From NCBI RefSeq assembly GCF_017654505.1, contig NC_054536.1, forward strand, positions 91,694,970 through 91,758,969: a DNA stretch of 64,000 bases, read 5' to 3'. The notes under the pieces are model-generated. The model saw only the letters and a list, made by a program, of their open reading frames with translations. It was not told the DNA's origin and did not search any database. Origin of the DNA: Polyodon spathula. Taxonomy: Eukaryota > Chordata > Actinopteri > Acipenseriformes > Polyodontidae. This document shows positions 62,774-64,000 of this stretch, one piece after another. A program made the position numbers and the translations under genes. Every line of letters begins with the position of its first letter. Within the stretch, counting starts at the first letter, position 1.

Positions 62774-63149
62774 ATTGTATTTACATTTTTTCAAGTACTC
62801 AAGTAATAAATTAGTACTTGAGTATTTATAATTACTTAGAGTACTCTAGTACACTAACCCAACACTAGTTTTTATATTATTGGTTTTGGAAAAGCTCTTG
62901 TGTATGTTGATCAGGTGTGGAAAATTCCCAAAATCTTAACATGCCCAGTCAGGAATGTAGCTCTAAATTTCCATGCCCAACACAATTCTACACGTCCAAG
63001 TGTGAAAGTGAAAAACATTTTTCTGCTGCTGGTGATAGAGGACTTCTGGACTGCATGTCCTGCTGTGCGTCAATAGTGTGTCTAGTGCCAACAGTCTCAA
63101 ACATCCAATGTTCCACTGCTGCATCCTCTTAGTTGCTTTTTTTTCATTA

Positions 63150-64000
63150 AATAAGCATACATCCAGTGCTGCTTTTGATACCGTGGATCACTCTATCTTA
63201 ATAAAATCACCTGAAAAATTTTGTGTGTGCATCTGGAGTTGTTTTATCTTGGTTCAAGTCTTATCTTTCCAATAGGTCTCAATTTGTTAGGAATGGAAAA
63301 TTTGCATTGTCTGAATTAGTTTGTGGTGTTCCACAGGGCTCTATTTTAGGTCCTTTATTATTTTCCATTTATATGCTCCCTCTAGGTGATATTAACAAAC
63401 ATGGAGTAAATTTCCATTTTTACGCAGATGACACCCAGCTGTATTTGTCTCTAAAACATGGTGATGCCTCTTTTGGGATGCCTCAATTTCTTAATGTTGA
63501 ATGCAGAAAAAAATGAGGTTTTGTTAGTGGGTTCATCAAACCAGCTAGAAAAGCCTGAATCATCTGGCCTGGATTTCAGCAGACTACCTTCTGAACCTGT
63601 ACTAGAAATGTAGGTGTGATCTTCGACCCTACTCTTATTTGAGAAACATATCAAAAAGATTACAAAATCATCTATAATATTGCAAAACTTAGATCTATAA
63701 TCTCCACATCTGATGCTGAAAAACTAGTATGTGCCTTTGTATCCTCCAGAATTGATTATTGTAATGCGTTATTTTCTGGCATCCCAAAATGTTTGTCTTG
63801 TTTGCAACTGGTTCAAAAGGCTGCTGCTAGAATTTTTAGTTTATTTTAAAATGCTATTATTAACTTACAAGGCACAAAATAATTTGGCAGCAACCCATTT
63901 AGGAGAACTTCTTACCACATATATCCCCAATCATAACCTTAGATCCCCGAGTATGGGATTGCTGGTAATCCCTAAAATAAATTATGTTACACGGGGAGGA
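63150..64000 (+). mobile_element. L2-clade LINE relic, second copy
   Basis: Encodes, in shifting frames, [52 protein letters not shown], the catalytic [14 protein letters not shown] motif, and then the degraded VGVIFDPTLI and DYCNALFSGIPKCL regions, which are L2 (Maui-like) reverse-transcriptase landmarks. At least two frameshifts and several stops; dead. It runs off the right edge. Confidence 0.92.

Larger units (their letters stand above)
59998..64000 (-). other. DAZL: Upstream DAZL intron, incomplete
   Basis: Contains a hAT-like end, a 36-bp tandem duplication, a hAT transposase relic, a solo LTR and an L2 relic. No further DAZL exon was seen. 61490-62130 shows nothing named. Confidence 0.75.

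Overview
This is eukaryotic, vertebrate DNA. It has short exons bounded by GT/AG splice sites, long introns, many (TA)n tracts, and the remains of CR1, L2, Tc1, hAT, piggyBac-like and LTR elements plus tRNA-derived SINEs. The DAZL C-terminus, as I remember the family, is of the short ray-finned-fish type. The SINE head (GGCTCCCGAGTGGCGCATCC) and the CR1 tail (repeated TTCTTATG) look like those I associate with sturgeon or paddlefish, so I infer a non-teleost ray-finned fish, probably Acipenseriformes. I had no database to confirm this.

Two protein-coding genes can be assembled, both on the minus strand and both incomplete. RFTN1 (raftlin) occupies about 1.8-35.7 kb. Six coding exons run right to left in compatible phases and encode about 436 residues from the acylated MGCG start; the C-terminal exons lie beyond the left edge. 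DAZL, a germ-cell RNA-binding protein, occupies about 46.9-60.0 kb. Six coding exons cover the end of the RRM, the DAZ-repeat region and the natural stop; the exons for the N-terminus and first part of the RRM lie beyond the right edge. A candidate DAZL 3' UTR exon with a polyadenylation signal lies at 43.58-45.11 kb, and a candidate RFTN1 5' UTR exon at about 38.95 kb. The RFTN1-DAZL pair in the same orientation matches the vertebrate gene order (human 3p24).

Layout: 0-1.8 kb RFTN1 intron with a piggyBac-like MITE; 1.8-9.1 kb RFTN1 exons 6 to 3, with a ~50-bp tandem repeat in the intron between exons 5 and 4; 9.1-20.8 kb a long intron with a 71/72-bp minisatellite fused to an exon-like open frame, a CR1/Tc1 pair and an L2 interrupted by other insertions; 20.8-21.0 kb exon 2; 21.0-35.5 kb the first coding intron, with a candidate LTR, twin TA tracts, a SANT-domain transposon, a fold-back element split by a CR1, and a hairpin MITE; 35.5-35.7 kb exon 1; 35.7-43.6 kb between the genes, including an inverted copy of one DAZL exon and a hAT relic; 43.6-60 kb DAZL; 60-64 kb upstream DAZL intron with a hAT relic, a 640-bp solo LTR with a 5-bp target duplication, and an L2 relic.

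The two genes do not act in one pathway; they are neighbours by ancestry. The most unusual feature is the inverted duplication at 40.33-40.80 kb, a ~0.5-kb copy of the DAZL exon at 49.16-49.21 kb with its flanking intron, carrying intact splice sites but a stop codon as its last codon. No novel operon-like or defence system is present.
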